The notes below the pieces were generated by a model. The model made no database searches. It was not told the origin of the DNA and was given only the letters and a program-made list of their open reading frames with translations. This document shows positions 24,895 to 38,818 of a stretch of 64,000 nucleotides of DNA, piece by piece. The DNA is from Escallonia rubra (taxonomy: Eukaryota > Streptophyta > Magnoliopsida > Escalloniales > Escalloniaceae): the NCBI GenBank assembly GCA_033065855.1, contig JAVXUO010000933.1, positions 62,001 through 126,000 on the forward strand. The letters are read 5' to 3'. Within the stretch, counting starts at the first letter, position 1. Each line of letters begins with the position of its first letter. The position numbers were made by a program, and so were the translations under genes.

Positions 24895-25500
24895 TGGTTT
24901 GACATAAACTTCCCTTTTTTCAAGAGAGTACAAAGTCCCTAACTTTGTTAACGTAAGTGGTAAGACCAGTCAATCCATAGCTGAGCACATAGGTCGATTC
25001 ACATTCCAGTGTGGAGAACTTGCCAAAACTGATTTTTTATAGCTAAAATTATTTCTTAATTCTCTTTCTAATGCGGCTTTCTCTTGGCATATCAGCCTAC
25101 CACATAATTTAGTGTTCATATGGGCCCAAATGGAAGATCTTTTCTATACTCAATTCTACAGAACAACCCCAAAGATTTCTATCACCGATCTTGCCACAAT
25201 GTACCAACTGGACGGAGATTCTGTCGCTAACTTTATATAACAATTCAAACAAGCCAAACAAAGAGTCAAAGGCTACCTGCCTAATTTTGAGTTTGTAAAG
25301 TTTTCTCTAAACATCCCCTGTGTTCAATCAAAGGATCAAATTTAAGTGGATGGAATTTCAAAACTTGTTTGAGTTAAGTGACAGGGCCTCTACGTTGAGG
25401 AACTAATGCAGATCAAGAAAGATAGGATGAACATATATAAGGAAACCTACTATGAGGAATGTGATGCTGGATTTATGCTATAGGAGATCGACCTAAGGTT
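24895..25500 (+). pseudogene. Ty3/gypsy gag remnant
   Basis: The frame contains SIAEHIGRFTFQCGELAK, then LKLFLNSLSNAAFSWHIS, WAQMEDLFYTQFYRT and ISITDLATMYQLDGDSVANF, the conserved core of plant gypsy gag (Retrotrans_gag). It is broken by an in-frame TAG just before LKLFLN and a TAA after VANFI, with further breaks downstream. Confidence 0.75.
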
Positions 25501-26507
25501 GAGCTGGCAGAGTTCACTGCACAAAACCTTCACTTGAAAGGCCGTAGTTCATCCTGAAAATAGGCATAATCCTAGTTCAACTCAGGCGAAGGAAGGAAGC
25601 AACTTTGACATCTCTAAAGCTAATTAATCTTTGATCGCGTGTTGAGCGATTGTGTCTTAAGGTTGTCTCCACGACAAAAAATGACCAAACCCAAAGATCT
25701 AAGAAACATAACATGCTGCAAGTATCACGACAAGCGAACTCTTTCAAATACACATTGTATAATGTTTCGTGATTTGATCAAACAATAAAAGATTTAGGCT
25801 GGCTTGATCTAGTATACTAAAAGGCCAAGGAGCACAAGATCGACACTTATCTACTTTCAGATGTCTATGAATGACCTACATATCCATATCAACGCCTCTG
25901 GGATTTATACTCAAGATGGTGACCAGAAGGTCAGAGAAAGACGCAATATCAGCCCACGACCCTTGAGGCTGGAACCGCAGGCTGACACTGAGTTGCGCAA
26001 TCAAAAGCTTTGATTTTATGGATTTAATTAAAAGACAGAGAGAGTTGGGTATGCCAAGTTCAAAGAGATGCCTGGGAAAGGTACATACTTACGTGACAAA
26101 TATGAAGGGCTAGTTCTTTGGGTTGGCCACCATGAGCAGTTATGTCCATGAAATCCAATGCAATTAAAAGAAGAATGCATCGAATAACCATTTCAAGACT
26201 TGATTCAAATAGAGGATTTACAAGCAACCAAGTCTAAAATGGAAAATCGTAACGTTGATATCCAAGATCCAATGCTTATAGTCAATCTGGCGGAGAAGGC
26301 AAACACCGACCTACATATATAACTTCTTTACCACCACTAGATTATTAGATAGATCTACATGTTCTGCTACTAGAGTTTAAAGTCTGCTTTGCCTCGAATA
26401 TCATGAAACGCTAGGACTACCAAACGAATAATGTAGCATACTATCCTTAAGGGAAGGATAGAGACCATACCAACAGACTCTAGTGGAATGTCCAACCAAT
26501 AATCCTC

Positions 26508-27420
26508 ATGGTCAAAGCAGAGATTGAAAAGATGATGAAAGATGGATTTGATAGGGTAGCCAAGTATTTAGATTGGTTGTGCAACATCATACCAGTTGTT
26601 AAGTATAATGGTGACCTAAGGGTCTACAACGACTTTAGAAACTCGAATCTAGCCACCAAAAAATATATGTTATCACATGTCTATGATGGACCAATTGCTC
26701 AATGGGCGGCCAAGAACGAGATGTGGTCCTTCATTGATTGTTGTGCGGGTCCTTCATTGATTGTTGTGCGGGTTATAATCAGATCAAGATCTCAGAGGAA
26801 AATATCCCAAAGACAACATTCACGTGCCGTGGGAACGTTGGGATATTCAGATGGATAGCTATGCCAATCAACCTAAAGAACGCTGGTGCCACATATTAGT
26901 ACACAATGACCCCTAGCTTTCATTAAATCATCAAGAAAGTAATGGAAGTGTGCATCAATGACATGGTGATCAAATCTCAATAAAAAGAGACACATTTGGT
27001 TGATTTACGCACAACCTTTAATGAGCAAGGAAACATTCTCTCAAACTTAACTCTCACAAATATGTATATTGGGCGTGACAACAGGATATTCCTTGGCTTT
27101 CTCGTACACCAAAGAGGAATTGAGGTCGACCTAAAGAAGACCTAAAACAGACCAAGGCAATCATTACAGCCTCGCCCCTAAACAAAGAATGAACTCCAGC
27201 AATTCATCAAAAAAAATCAACTATCCAAGGAGGTTCATCTCAAACTACACGGGAGAAACAAAGTCTTTCTCAGAGCTATTGAAGCTTAAGAAAAAAGACG
27301 GGAGGCATCAAATCAAGAAGCTTCGAGAAAATGAAGAGATTTCTTGCCAATCCTTTAGTCTTAGTGCTGCCTATCAAAGACAAGCCTTTGAGGCTTTATG
27401 TTTTTACGGCGCCCAATTCC
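26508..27420 (+). pseudogene. Ty3/gypsy reverse transcriptase remnant
   Basis: It opens with VKAEIEKMMKDGFDRVAKYL, then NIIPVVKYNGDLRVYNDFRN and NEMWSFIDCCAG, the N-terminal RT blocks of gypsy elements. A 23 bp direct duplication near 26728-26773 shifts the frame. The downstream RT and connection region is recognisable in pieces, including INYPRRFISNYTGETKSFSE and LLKLKKKDG near 27220-27300. Multiple stops make it inactive. Confidence 0.75.
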
Positions 27421-27874
27421 GTTCGAAGTCTGCTAGCTCAGAACAATAAATTTGATTTTTAACAAGCTATCTATTATCTCTGTGGAGTCTTGACTTTGGT
27501 TAAGCAAAGATGCACCACTATCCAAAAATTATGTTTAGCTTTTTTCTTTTTACCCAAAAAATTAAGAGTATATTAGGAGTATATGATGTTTAGCTCTTTT
27601 CTTTTTACCCAAAAATTAAAAGTATATTAAGAGTAATAAAAAATCACAGCAGCTAGACACACATAATCAAATACATGTTGTCTAGACCGATCATCCATGG
27701 AAGGATCGGTCAAGGTCTCTGGCTCTAATGTAATTCTCTTTTTGTTAAACTCCATAAAAGGCCATCAAGGAACATGCTAGCTAACTTTTTGGACGATCAT
27801 TAGATATTGAAAATTGGCCCAGACCTCAACGGGCCTTAGACTTTCCAAGTGTGGCCAATGTCACCCTTACCCCT

Positions 27875-28130
27875 TGGAAACTCTATTTTGACGGGTCAAG
27901 GACGACCAACGACTTTGAGGGGGGGGGGGGAGGGTTGGAGTCGTTTTGGTTGTTCCTGTTGGAAGGAAAAACAAGTTGTCTTTCCAGCTGAAGTCTCCAT
28001 GAACGAATAACCAATCTGAGTACGAAGCATTAATTACCATCCTAAAAACATTGTCGGAGATAAGGGTGAGAAGGTTCCACGTTTATGGGAACTTAGAGCT
28101 AGGCATTCATCACATAGCAGGTCGGTCCAA
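27875..28130 (+). pseudogene. Ty3/gypsy RNase H remnant
   Basis: Readable blocks are WKLYFDGSRTTNDF, GVVLVVPVG and NNQSEYEALITILKTLSEIR, the RNase H core of plant gypsy elements. A run of twelve G residues and in-frame stops interrupt it. Integrase is missing downstream. Confidence 0.7.
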
Positions 28131-28806
28131 ATGCTAAATTAGGGGCACACTACTGCCAATAACCTAGGGTGATAAATTTGATGACTTCATCCTCCAACAT
28201 ATCTCAAGGGAAGCTAATTGCAAGGCTAATCATTGGGCCTAAGCGACATCAAGCCTGATCGGCGGGATTAAAGACCTCTGGATAAGGATAAGACATTAAA
28301 AATGACATACCCTCACTTCTATGGCTATATTAAATCATCAATTCAAAAGACATGCTGACATGGCAGTAGAGTCTAACGTGGCATGTAGAGTCTGACATGA
28401 CACTTACAAGCAGTTAAAATAGCATGATGATAACATCAAGCTATTTGGGAGGTATTTTTAATACCAAAAAAAAATTCAATTGGCTTAGGCGAGGCTGATA
28501 CATGTAAAGGCACTAAGCATGCCACGCAAATAATGATGAGGAATCGGCTTAAGGAAAAGTCTTCACTCTGGGCCGATTCACCCCAACACATGTGGAGCAA
28601 GTTGGTAACTGTCATATCACATAGTCAAATCAAAGATAGCAACATCTAATTAACTTGTGGCAGGTTCTGAGCATAGGCAAGACACATTGCTCGTTCAAGT
28701 AGAGCCTAAGGTTTTATTATGTTGTGTGTCGTTCAGAGAGGAGTTGTAAAAAATGTGACAAGGGCCGGATGAAAACTTAGTTAAAAAGGTAAAACTAGGT
28801 CATATG

Positions 28807-31514
28807 TAGGGTTTACTTGTGCCTCTTAGTGCTTAGTGGGACAATGCAAGGGCTATGGACCAAGACGCTTAGTCATGTGCTACTCTGTCACACAGATTAT
28901 GGCAATCTACAATTTGTCGGACTTCTTGTATGGGCGAAGCAAACCTACACCGGACAAAACAAATGAGTATGGTAGTGCACCGACATAGGTGCACACTTAG
29001 TGCCCCAAGTTTTTGGTTTGAATTTACATTCTTTATCCTCAAATTCTTATAGCTCAAATAGCATTCTAGAAAGAAAGAAGTATTCCCCGGACTTGAAACA
29101 CTCCGTACCTAGTACTTTGATATTGGACTTGGACTACCGTTTTCGCACTCACTTAGCACTTTCGTCCTACTTCAATAATGTCAGTTCCTAAGGCTTTGCC
29201 CATGTCACCGTGGCTTCGGCCTTGTTCACCCCTTGCTTGTCGCGTCTCATCCTACCTGGCATCCTACTTGGACTCGAGTTCGCTTGTGGCTTCTATAATC
29301 CCTTCAAACCAACTTTGCTATGTATGAGATCAAATGCAAAAGTCTAAATACAAAGACTTTAATGCATTATGAGATTTTTAAGGAAATAAAGAACAATAAA
29401 GTTCCATATCTTAACCAAATCAAATAACAAATGAACAGTCTTGAAGAAGTAAGTCGCACTTGAGAAAACACTCATTCAAATAGTAGACTCACTCGCTATT
29501 AAGAGCAACTTTCAGGTGTGTCTTAACTGCGAAGTTATACGCACTTGCAGCTTCAATTGCATGACCAAGACGATTTACTTTGCTATATTTACCCCACTTG
29601 CTATCATAATATGCATGATGATGAGAATTTGGCTCTAACAAACAAAACTTGGAAAGCGCAGACTTCGATTAATGGGGCTTTGACTCATTCCTACATGTCA
29701 CTTAATATAAATCGTCCTCTCTCTTAATACCATCTCATATGAAATCCATTCAAAATACACATTGCACTCCAAATCAAAATCGTTATTATATATATAACAT
29801 TTACTACTGAAACGTGAATTCTAGATTGACATTTGGAATCAAGTTTTATTAACAAAATTCAAACCACTCCAAAAGGAGCAATTTTATTTTCTTCTAATTT
29901 TGCTACATAAAACTGAATTAAGTACCTTCGATTTTCAGGAACTTTCGCAACTTCGGCCTATTGTTTCAATAACTTTTGCGAACGGCAATAAATTTGGGAA
30001 TGGACTTACATTAATGCAAAACATTATATTATTTAGTAATCCTCGGGTCAACCAGAAATAAAGTGATTCTATTATTCATTTTTCAGTTGAAAATTTTATT
30101 ACCAAGTCAGTTATTGGATGAGATTTCTTAGTACAAGTACAACCCAAAAAAATAATTTTGGGGTACTTTATACATTTTTGACATTCTAATACTAGTATGT
30201 AATACAAACCCTTGGTTCCTAATAATAGTGCAATCATCACTCTCTTCGCTCAGTTATGACTACTCTATCTCATTTTGCAAAAGAATTCCAAGCATACTTT
30301 CTTTGAGTCAAATTCTAAAAAAAATCATTTCTTATTAATGTAATTTTATTATTCACACTAAAAAAAATGTGAAAAAGTTATTAAGTTAAGTTCTTAAAAA
30401 AAGTATCCTTAAAACGTCTATTTGCTCTTTGTGTTGTGGATCCTACGGAGAACATCCCCGAATCGTGAAGACAAGTTACATCACGAGATAATTTTTATTA
30501 GCTTTTTTAGGGATAAAAATTATATAGATTGCCCCCCCCCCCTCCGTGATCACATTTAATTTCAAAAATAATAAAAATAGTCTTTTTACCTTTTCATTGT
30601 CAAAAGCCGCCTAGGTTCGGACCAGAGTCGAACTACAACGATTTTGATTCTGGTTAGTCTGATCGGATACGTTGGCAATTTGACCCCCAATGTCGAGTTC
30701 AAGCAAAAATCTAAAAATTAAATTAGAGGAGTCTCATGATATTTTACATGTTATGTGTTTGTTGGTGCCAAGTAAAAGTTATAAATTCGATTCAATTTGC
30801 CAACGTTATGTTTAATTTCATGTAACCAAATAGAAGAATAACATCTTCAGGAGAATGTATATATTTGTCACTAAAAGTGCATTAACAACAAAATATTAAG
30901 AGTCTGTTTAGAATTAATTTTAAAAAGAAATTTTAGCTTAAATCTTAACCAATTTTTAAGATCAGATTTAATTTACTTTAAGCAGAATCAGTTTATTGTT
31001 TGATAAAAATAGTTGTAAATTAACTTAAAGTTACAAAAATGTTTAAATCGGTTCCACTATGACAAAATGACTATAAAAGATATTTAATAAACAAAATATT
31101 AATATCTACTTATTGAAGTAGTGTTAACATAATTTTTATTTGTAAATAACTGTAATATATAAATAAATTATTAAAGAAGCTATTTTTATCCACATATAAA
31201 AGTTGATTACTTCAAATTTTAAATGATAAACATCCACAAACTCACAATGGTGCTTATAGTACTATGACTTTTTCAAATTAGTTAAAGAATATAAAATATT
31301 CTTTTGTAAAACATATGAAAATAAGATTGATAAATAAAAACATCAAACTTAATTATAAAGAAAAATTCATAATCCAATAATGGGCAATTAAATTTAATTA
31401 TCTCAAAATCAAATCCAAACACTCTCTAAATCTTTTTTTGGCAACAGCCCCACTATATATATAATAACAAGAACAATAGACTGAAAAAGGTAAAACCACC
31501 TAAACCCCCAAAGA
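28807..31514. other. Gene-free AT-rich interval upstream of the DOMINO1-like gene
   Basis: No gene or clear element end was seen. There is a C homopolymer near 30530 and very AT-rich DNA from 30700 to 31400, which includes the presumed promoter of the gene starting at 31515. Confidence 0.4.
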
Positions 31515-34500
31515 ATGGAACCCGAAACCCTAAACCCTTCTGAACAAACCACCGACGACGTCGCCGCCGCCGCCATTGCCGACCAGCCCGTCACCAAGCA
31601 TCCGCGGGAGGAAGGAGACGATCCAGATAATGATACGGCCAAAAAGCAGAAGGTCGACGAGTCCGTGGCAGTGGAAGATCAAAAGCTTGAGGAACCAGAA
31701 GGATCCGAACCCGTCGATGGGGAGACGGAGACGGGTGCGGGTCCCGTCAACGTGGGTCAGAAGAGCTTCGGGTCCTCTGTGGAGATCTTTGATTACTTCT
31801 TCAAGTTCCTTCATTACTGGACCCCCAATCTCAATGTCAATAAGGTAGTATTTTACACTCAGTTTTCACTTATAAGTACTGCTGATCAAAGTTCAATTTT
31901 TTTTTTGTTACTTCAAGATGTCTGATTTAGTTTCTGATTTTACGCCATTTGTAGTTTCCAATCGTTGGTCTCTGTTCTTATCCCCTGTTTGTTAGGGAAG
32001 TTTATATTTTTCCATTTTTCATGATATGCAGCTACTTTACTTGTTTTTGTTTTGTTGGGTCTTATTAGGGCTGTGGGTAACTACGAACTCTTTTGTGATG
32101 CGTGTTTTGGCTAATTCTAGAGTGGGTAGCATTAGAGTTTCTGTAATGTCATGCTGTGCAACGTTCTTGTTAGTAAGACTAGTTGCCATGGCAGACGCGG
32201 TGCGCGTGCAAAAATAAAATATTTAAAAATTCAAGCATGGTATATAAGTAATTATTAAAATATTACTGGGTATAAAATAAGTCTTAAATTGTGAAAACCA
32301 AACATTTCCTAATAAGTAGTTATTTACTATACAGAATTTTTATTTTGTGTCACTTTTTAAAAATTTCTTAGAATGCCACATGTCACCATTCTAGATAGGT
32401 AGTTATGTGATACCAAAAAGGGTGTTATAACAAAAGGTCCATTCTCTTTATATATAGTGTAGATGTAGATATAGATATAGATATATTGTGTGTATACTGA
32501 CATTCATGAAACTTCTACATATAAAATCATAAGTTACAGTGTTGACATTCGTGCGGAATTGGTGTCCTTATTTTTGTTCCTTTCGTCATAGTTATATGGC
32601 AATAATTACTATGCTTTCTGATCCAATGTTCCAACTTTCATCTTTAGGATTGCTCTTCAAGTCTTATCCTTGAAAGTATTTTCTATTTTAAAGGTTATTT
32701 TTGGGTAATGGCACCTATAGGAAGAAAGAGTTGCATGTAAATGCCAGTTTTTTCTAATTGTTGGAAAGGCTTGGCGTAAGAAATCTATTGGTACGATTTA
32801 GGATTTGGCTTCTAGCCAGAGGATTTTGATTATAAGGAATTGCCAATTCACTTGCCTGTTTTATAATTGACCATATGTAGAGGGCAATATAAAACTAAGA
32901 AGAAAAGAATAGCTTAACTGCAAATGATCCTTTTGAACAGTTGGAGGATTTGGCATATTTCAGGGATGATGCTGAGACTTGAGGAATTCACACTAGTCAC
33001 TTCTTAAAGAAGATTGTTTATGAAAGTGTCTTGCAACTGTTTGTTATATCCTGGGACAGTTTTTCGCGTCATACATGCCACAAAATATTATATGTATTGC
33101 CTATGGTACGGTACGGTGTCAATTTAGATACGCCTACTAGTTCCTTCCTTGATGCGTATATGATATATCTGTAAGTGGTTGGGGTATAGAGAGATTGTTT
33201 TTTTTGTGGATATATATGGGGAATTGCCAATTTTTCGGCGCCCCCCGGTGATGAGGATAAGGCCAATGGCGGAGTCTGATTATCAAATAGGAGAAAGTTT
33301 AATAAAGTAGAGTGAAACTTCAATTGTCGCGCCGGGAAGATGGAGTATAAGGAAGAGGACTCTGTTTTTCAGGGGTTGCTCCTATTCTCTCATTTTATAG
33401 CTAATATCTACTCAACATGTTATGTATGACCTCTGTGGGATGTGTTGCTGGTGGATTCTAAACTCTGTCTGCTGCTATCTTTATATAGTGGTACTGGAGG
33501 ATTAACTTCCTTTATTTCTCTTCTTTGTTCAATTCTTCGATGTTTTCATGTCAATAGGACTATATGTCAAATACTCAAATTTCTCCATGTTGTATTGGTT
33601 GTAAAAATGGGTTTGAAGCAAGGGAATAATCTTCGAACATGATCTCGTTAAACTAGTTTGTTACATTAGCTTGTTCCTTACTCCTGTATATATGATAGTG
33701 GTTGATGAGTCTACGTGGGTGTAGCATGTTCTAAAGGTAGTATCATGTTGGTGGACTAAATATTAAGTTGGATAGCACACGTTGTTCCTGTGCTGATATT
33801 CATTGGACGATTCTGGCAGAAACCTTGATTTAGTATACCGCTTATTGTGCTTAAGCTTGATTTACTGAAACAGTTAACTCGAAAGGTTTGGTGAAACAAG
33901 TGATAATTCATAATCTGTTTTTGGATAGTAAACAAAGCTGCCAAGTACAGAATCCATAGTTGCATTTTTTTATCCCAATTAAGGGGAACGATATATATAA
34001 AAATCTGGTGGCCTGTTTATTTGAAAATTATAATAAGAACAACGCGCGACCGGGGTTGCAACCCTTTAAAAAAGGGGAGCTTAAACAAGGGCCTATGCAC
34101 CCAGTAAAGTTTTTAACAAGCTCAAAAGAGGCCTCACTGGAGGAGTCCCGTTAGCCAGTGGCGGAGGGAAGGGGGTGGCACAGTTGGCACGTGCCGACCT
34201 CCACCCTTTGGCATGAAGTAGTTTTTGTATTATGAGTCTTATAGTAATGGTTTTGTTATTTTGGTGTTCCTCCGAAAATTTATATACAAGAAATTATTTG
34301 AAGGGCATTGTTGTTTTTCAGTATACACAAAATTATTCCTACCACATAACAAAACACTTGAATTTATTTTCACTTTTGTCGTTATAATTCTATAGTAATA
34401 CGTCAATTCCTTTTAGGAATACTTTATTGATTTTAATGTCCAAAGTAGGGTGCAAGTACAAAAAATAGAATGTGAATTTTATTTCTCAAAACAACATTGT

Positions 34501-35256
34501 AAGCTTTATCTTTATTAGTTTTGAACTGAACATGTAAGATACCTTTAAAACCTTGGTGCCCACCTTATATAAGATTTCTGGCTCTGTCACTGCCCTTAGC
34601 CCAACGAAAAAGCAAAAGCAAAAAGAGGATGTTTTGAAAACTTCGTTCAAAGATCTTAATTAGCTTTGCCAGCTACATTTCCCTTGTTATGTGATGGTGA
34701 TTATATAGCCTATTTGAACAAGTATTTGACATAGGATTTGGTTAAATTTTAGGTATATATTTTCATATAAAAATCCATGGTTAATGTTCTTGAGCTTATT
34801 CTGGAGTTGTTAATCGTCTTGTAGCACTTTTATTGGATGTCCCAGAATATCATTAGGAAGTTCGTGCTCCTCACTTGTCTTTGTGCATTTGTTGTATGAC
34901 AGTACGAGCATATGATGCTGCTGGAACTGCTGAAGAAGGGTCATGCTGAGCCAGAGAAAAAGATTGGTAATGGGGTCCATGCCTTCCAAGTTCGCTTTCA
35001 TCCAGAATGGAAAAGTCGTTGCTTCTTCCTGATAAGGGAGGACGGGTCTGTCGACGATTTTAGCTTCCGGAAGTGTGTGCATAAGATACTTCCCTTGCCG
35101 GAGAACATGCTAGGGAGATCTGATGTTAACAAGGCGTTGGGTGGTGGTGGTGGAGGTCGTGGAGGTAAGTTTAATGGTGGTGGAAGAGGTGGTGGACGTG
35201 GTTTTGGGCGTGGCCATGGCCGTGGTCGTGGCCGTGGCCGCGGCCGAAGAGGGTAG
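31515..35256 (+). CDS. DOMINO1: DOMINO1-like nuclear DUF3223 (DCL family) protein with RGG-type tail
   Basis: Two exons, 31515-31844 and 34903-35256, join in phase 0 (AATAAG|GTAGTA donor, GACAG|TACGAG acceptor) to give 227 residues. Residues 1-80 are acidic with a basic patch AKKQKVDE (about 42-49). Residues about 83-177 form the DUF3223/DCL domain, with IFDYFFKFLHYW, NLNVNKYEHMMLLELL, FHPEWKSRCFFLIREDGS and DDFSFRKCV. Residues 188-227 are a Gly/Arg tail of RG and RGG-like repeats, typical of nucleolar RNA-binding proteins. Arabidopsis DOMINO1 is a nuclear and nucleolar plant-specific protein needed for embryo development, and the tomato DCL protein shares the domain. The 3.06 kb intron contains a small hAT insertion. 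The role here is inferred from the family. Confidence 0.9.
34156..34592. mobile_element. 437 bp hAT-type MITE in the DOMINO1 intron
   Basis: The ends CAGTGGCGGAGGG and, inverted, CAGTGACAGAGCC are imperfect inverted repeats with the CAGTG start common in hAT elements. The flanks CCGTTAGC (34148-34155) and CCCTTAGC (34593-34600) are an 8 bp target duplication with one mismatch. No coding capacity. Confidence 0.75.
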
Positions 35257-36952
35257 AACTCGAGAAATTGACATGGTGGGCGGTCTTTGTTATCCTTTAA
35301 CTCTAGTTGGGTTGTATTTCGGAAAATATATGCAAGGAAGAAGATACAGTATTCGTATTTTCTTCTACTACATACAGCTATTCAAATTTTGACGATTGAG
35401 GGCCTCTAATTTATTTTTGGAACTTTATTTCATGCTCCTTTTGCAAGAAATACGCTGTTTTCTTTGAATTGTTGTTCTTAGCAGTGGTTCAATAACTTGT
35501 GTAGCAATAATTACTATCAACCTTTTGGAACTAAGCTTGGAACACAGAAATTATATGCTGAACTACTCTTTCAGGTACCTTGACTGGCTGACTTTTTCAC
35601 CAGAATGCTAAGTTCTATGTTAGGGAAATGAAGTCCAGGCTGGCTTGTATTCAATTGCTTCGTTACGTATCATCATTGGACGACATTTCATTCTTGGATT
35701 AACTAACCATTTTCCTTGACTATAACATTAATAGTCTTCAGTTTTAAGTGCACCAAAGGGTCGTGATACTCTCTAATTCAGTATCATTTCATGAATGAGT
35801 GTCTATACGTTCTTACTATGATATGCTTTTGTAGAAGTTAAATTAAATTGTCGTTGATGCACCTTTTTAGTAGAAAAATTAGTGTCTATACATATACATA
35901 TATACTGTGTGTGCGCGCGAGGGTGTGCGTGTCAAATAAACAAACCCATTAAAAAAATCCGAAACACACGCACACGTTATAGTAACAAATCAATTATGTC
36001 TAAACTTTTTTTTTTGTTGTTGTTGAAAAGAGGTAAGAACCCTACATTGATGTCAAAGTTAATTTTGTCTTACTTGAGATGGATAGTAGTAAAGATTCAG
36101 AGATGAACTTCACCGGTCACGCTTTTAAACTATACTCAAGTGATTCGAATAAGTCATAATCATGGTTTCACAAAGTGAGCTAGGAGTTTGTTAATAGCAA
36201 CCTCCTGGCATCAACTCTATTTGTATGTTTTCAATCTCTGGAAAAAAATATTTCTGCAAACTATACGATAGGGTAACATATGAAAACAAAAGATTTTGAA
36301 TCAAATGCATTTAAAGCTTCACCCTTTTTTCTAGATCTGAAACTCGAGCTTTCTTCTTTGATTAGTGATATTTTTGTCGTTCAAAGCACATGACATGAGG
36401 TTAAAAGGCGACTCTTTCAAATTAAACCACCATACAACTTGAGTTTTTGGCTCCGAAGACATCTCATATTATGCAAGTTTTGACATTTTTGAAAAGCTTT
36501 TAGATGAGAACATCTCAATCATAGGAGAACACCTAATTAAATGATTCCATCATTTGTTGAATCAACTGACCGTTTTTCACCCATATTTTACAAAGGATTA
36601 CTGACCCCAGTATTAATCATTTTTTCACATGTAGCACTGTTTTTAAATGTAACGCACCAATCATTTTCTAGACCTGGTGGGGATGGAAGTTAAATCATTC
36701 ATCATAAATTCACTGAAGATAAGTATTTGAGGGAGTTACAGTTAAAATGGCTGCTCTTTATTTACTACCACTATGCTTGCATTAATTCGCAGCATAAATA
36801 TCATTCAACATTCATTCACGCCTCGTCTTCTCCCCCTCCCGTACATTCTCTCCTTCTAAATTTTCTCCATCCCATCCCATGCACAAACAACCAAAACACC
36901 ACGGCTCTCTTTAATTTATCCCTCTCTCACACACACATACACACACAAAAGT
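35257..36952. other. Intergenic region between DOMINO1-like and RKD genes
   Basis: The 3' flank of the first gene and the promoter of the second. A short GTGTGCGCGCGAG simple repeat lies near 35910. Pyrimidine-rich and CA-rich sequence (36830-36950) immediately precedes the RKD start. No additional gene seen. Confidence 0.4.
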
Positions 36953-38818
36953 ATGGCAAATCACTCCCTTGGTGGATGGTCAAGGTATCAAGCAATGGCT
37001 AAAGAAGAAAATGAAGAAGTGTTCTCTTTTCCACCCCAACTTCCTCCTCTTGATTTCAGGTAGCTATACATTTCGAAGAGGATACTGTCACAAGAATGTA
37101 CTACTATCCGCGTCTGCGATACCTTCGTGTACTAGTATTTGCACTAACATTTTCCATTTCTTCAGTCTATAATTTCTTACACGTTTCGAAGAAAAGCACT
37201 AATGTTATAACCCTCTTTTTCATTCTCTCTTTTGTGCTATGACATTGGAAGTGGATATTCTGAACTAGATTGCCATCAATATGACTATCCGATTCAAGGG
37301 AGTGGTGCTTTTGATGCTGTGCCATTGATGGGAGTGATCCCAGGTGAGCCCTTTTATTCACCATTGGACATCATGCCGACCCAAAGTCTCATGCAAGATG
37401 ATATCTCGTGTGATTACAATGGAGGTGGATTTTGGAATGAAATAATGAATGTTGGGTCGTTGGACAATACTACTACTGAAAACCAAAAGTTGATGTTGTG
37501 TGATTATAGTAATGGAGGGGAGGAAGATGTTGAAAATCAGAAAAAGAGAGGTTTTAGAGATGAGGAGAACATTAATGTTAATGGTTCAAAGATGTTGACG
37601 AGGGAGGTTCTTTCTCAGTACTTCTACATGCCAATAACACAAGCAGCGAAGGAGCTTAATATTGGCTTAACCCTCTTGAAGAAAAGGTGTAGAGAGTTGG
37701 GTATTCGGAGATGGCCGCACAGGAAACTGATGAGCCTTCAAACCCTAATCAAGAATGTGCAGGTTCTCTCTCTCTCTCTCAAAAATAGAAATGACTCTCG
37801 ACAAGTTCTTTTTAGAAGTATTAACTTTCTGTTGGGGAGAGCAACAGTAGCTAGAAAGTGGTATGCCAATGTGTTGATGCTCCCATTAGAATGATACTCC
37901 CACTTCATTGTGCAGTTCTTGTTAAGTATTAGATCTTGTATATTTAATCTTGAAAGTTTTCCTCACTTCATATGTTCCAAAGTTGTACTTTCTTGGTATA
38001 AAACCATCAAGAATTTTTGTAGACAGTTTCTGTTCCTCAGTCTACCAGAGATAATCCAGCAGAACTATGGTAGCTTTGGCATAAAAACCTAGTACGTGAG
38101 TAAACCAAGTGTTGATCTTTATGGTTTAGCTTCATCTATTGAGTACTGTATATTTCAGAAATATCATAAACATGAATGACAGATAAGGATCCTTTCTAAC
38201 CAAATTCTTTTGCGTAAAATTTTTTATGGTCTTTCAGTGAATATCATGTAAAGTTTGTACGTGTTGCTAAAAATTGTATGTGACGCTAAAATAGAAACCT
38301 CGGATTCATTCCACCAAGATTCGACTCTCAAGCAGATGATGCTGCTATACTAATGGCATTCGGTTTGGACTACACTAGGTTACTTGCGAGTCAACCTTTC
38401 ATGAAAATACAGAAAGAGTGACTTTAGTTTGGGACGGAAGAGAGATGAGAAACATTTGTACTTCAATTCCTGATATTGAGTTGTGCAGGAACTAGGGAAG
38501 GAGGAAGGAAACAGCGCAGAAGGGAAATTGAAGGATGCACTTGAGATATTGGAGCAAGAGAGGAAGCTGATGGAGGTTGTTCCAGACATGCAGCTTGAAG
38601 ACAAAACCAAGAGGCTAAGACAAGCATGTTTTAAGGCAAACTACAAGAAGAGAAAGATCATGGGGATGATGGAATGTTCGCAATCTTCGTCTACCAGTAC
38701 CCTCGCAAGTATGGATGTTACTGCGGATTGTTGGGCCAGAGGAATTGATGAAGAAGAAGAGATGAAGTCACTGTTTTCCGACTGCCTTTCTTCAAGTAGC
38801 ATCATGTTCAAAGTCTGA
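36953..38818 (+). CDS. RKD: RKD-type RWP-RK transcription factor
   Basis: Three exons join in frame to about 315 residues: 36953-37059, 37252-37762 and 38489-38818 (donors CAG|GTAGCT and CAG|GTTCTC, acceptors GGAAG|TGG and TGCAG|GAA). The RWP-RK DNA-binding domain spans about 151-206, with [20 protein letters not shown] followed by [21 protein letters not shown] is the signature. A leucine-rich coiled coil and the motif [14 protein letters not shown] follow, as in RKD proteins. Family members act in the nucleus in egg-cell and early embryo identity and in nitrogen-related programmes. I chose the in-frame ATG at 36953 (MANHSLGGW); a second in-frame ATG lies at 36995. The first exon is short and is the least certain part. 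Confidence 0.88.

Larger units (their letters stand above)
21252..28806 (+). mobile_element. Decayed Ty3/gypsy LTR retrotransposon with truncated 3' LTR
   Basis: A 5' LTR segment from about 21252 is repeated from about 28472 (shared start GGC(C/T)TAGGCGAGGCTGATAC), and the two copies align for over 300 bp until the 3' copy breaks off near 28806. Between them, in order, are a primer-binding-like sequence TGGCACGCCCGATGGGAC (about 23397), gag (24895-25500), reverse transcriptase (26508-27420) and RNase H (27875-28130) remnants. Integrase is not recognisable. Stops and frameshifts are frequent, and the 5' LTR is split by a solo LTR at 21893-23094. The order RT then RNase H in plus orientation and the gag type fit plant Ty3/gypsy; the lineage is probably Tat-like. 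Confidence 0.8.

Noticed and set aside
36969..37172. Frame overlapping the first RKD exon
   Set aside because: Out of frame with the exon that joins correctly to the RWP-RK coding region.
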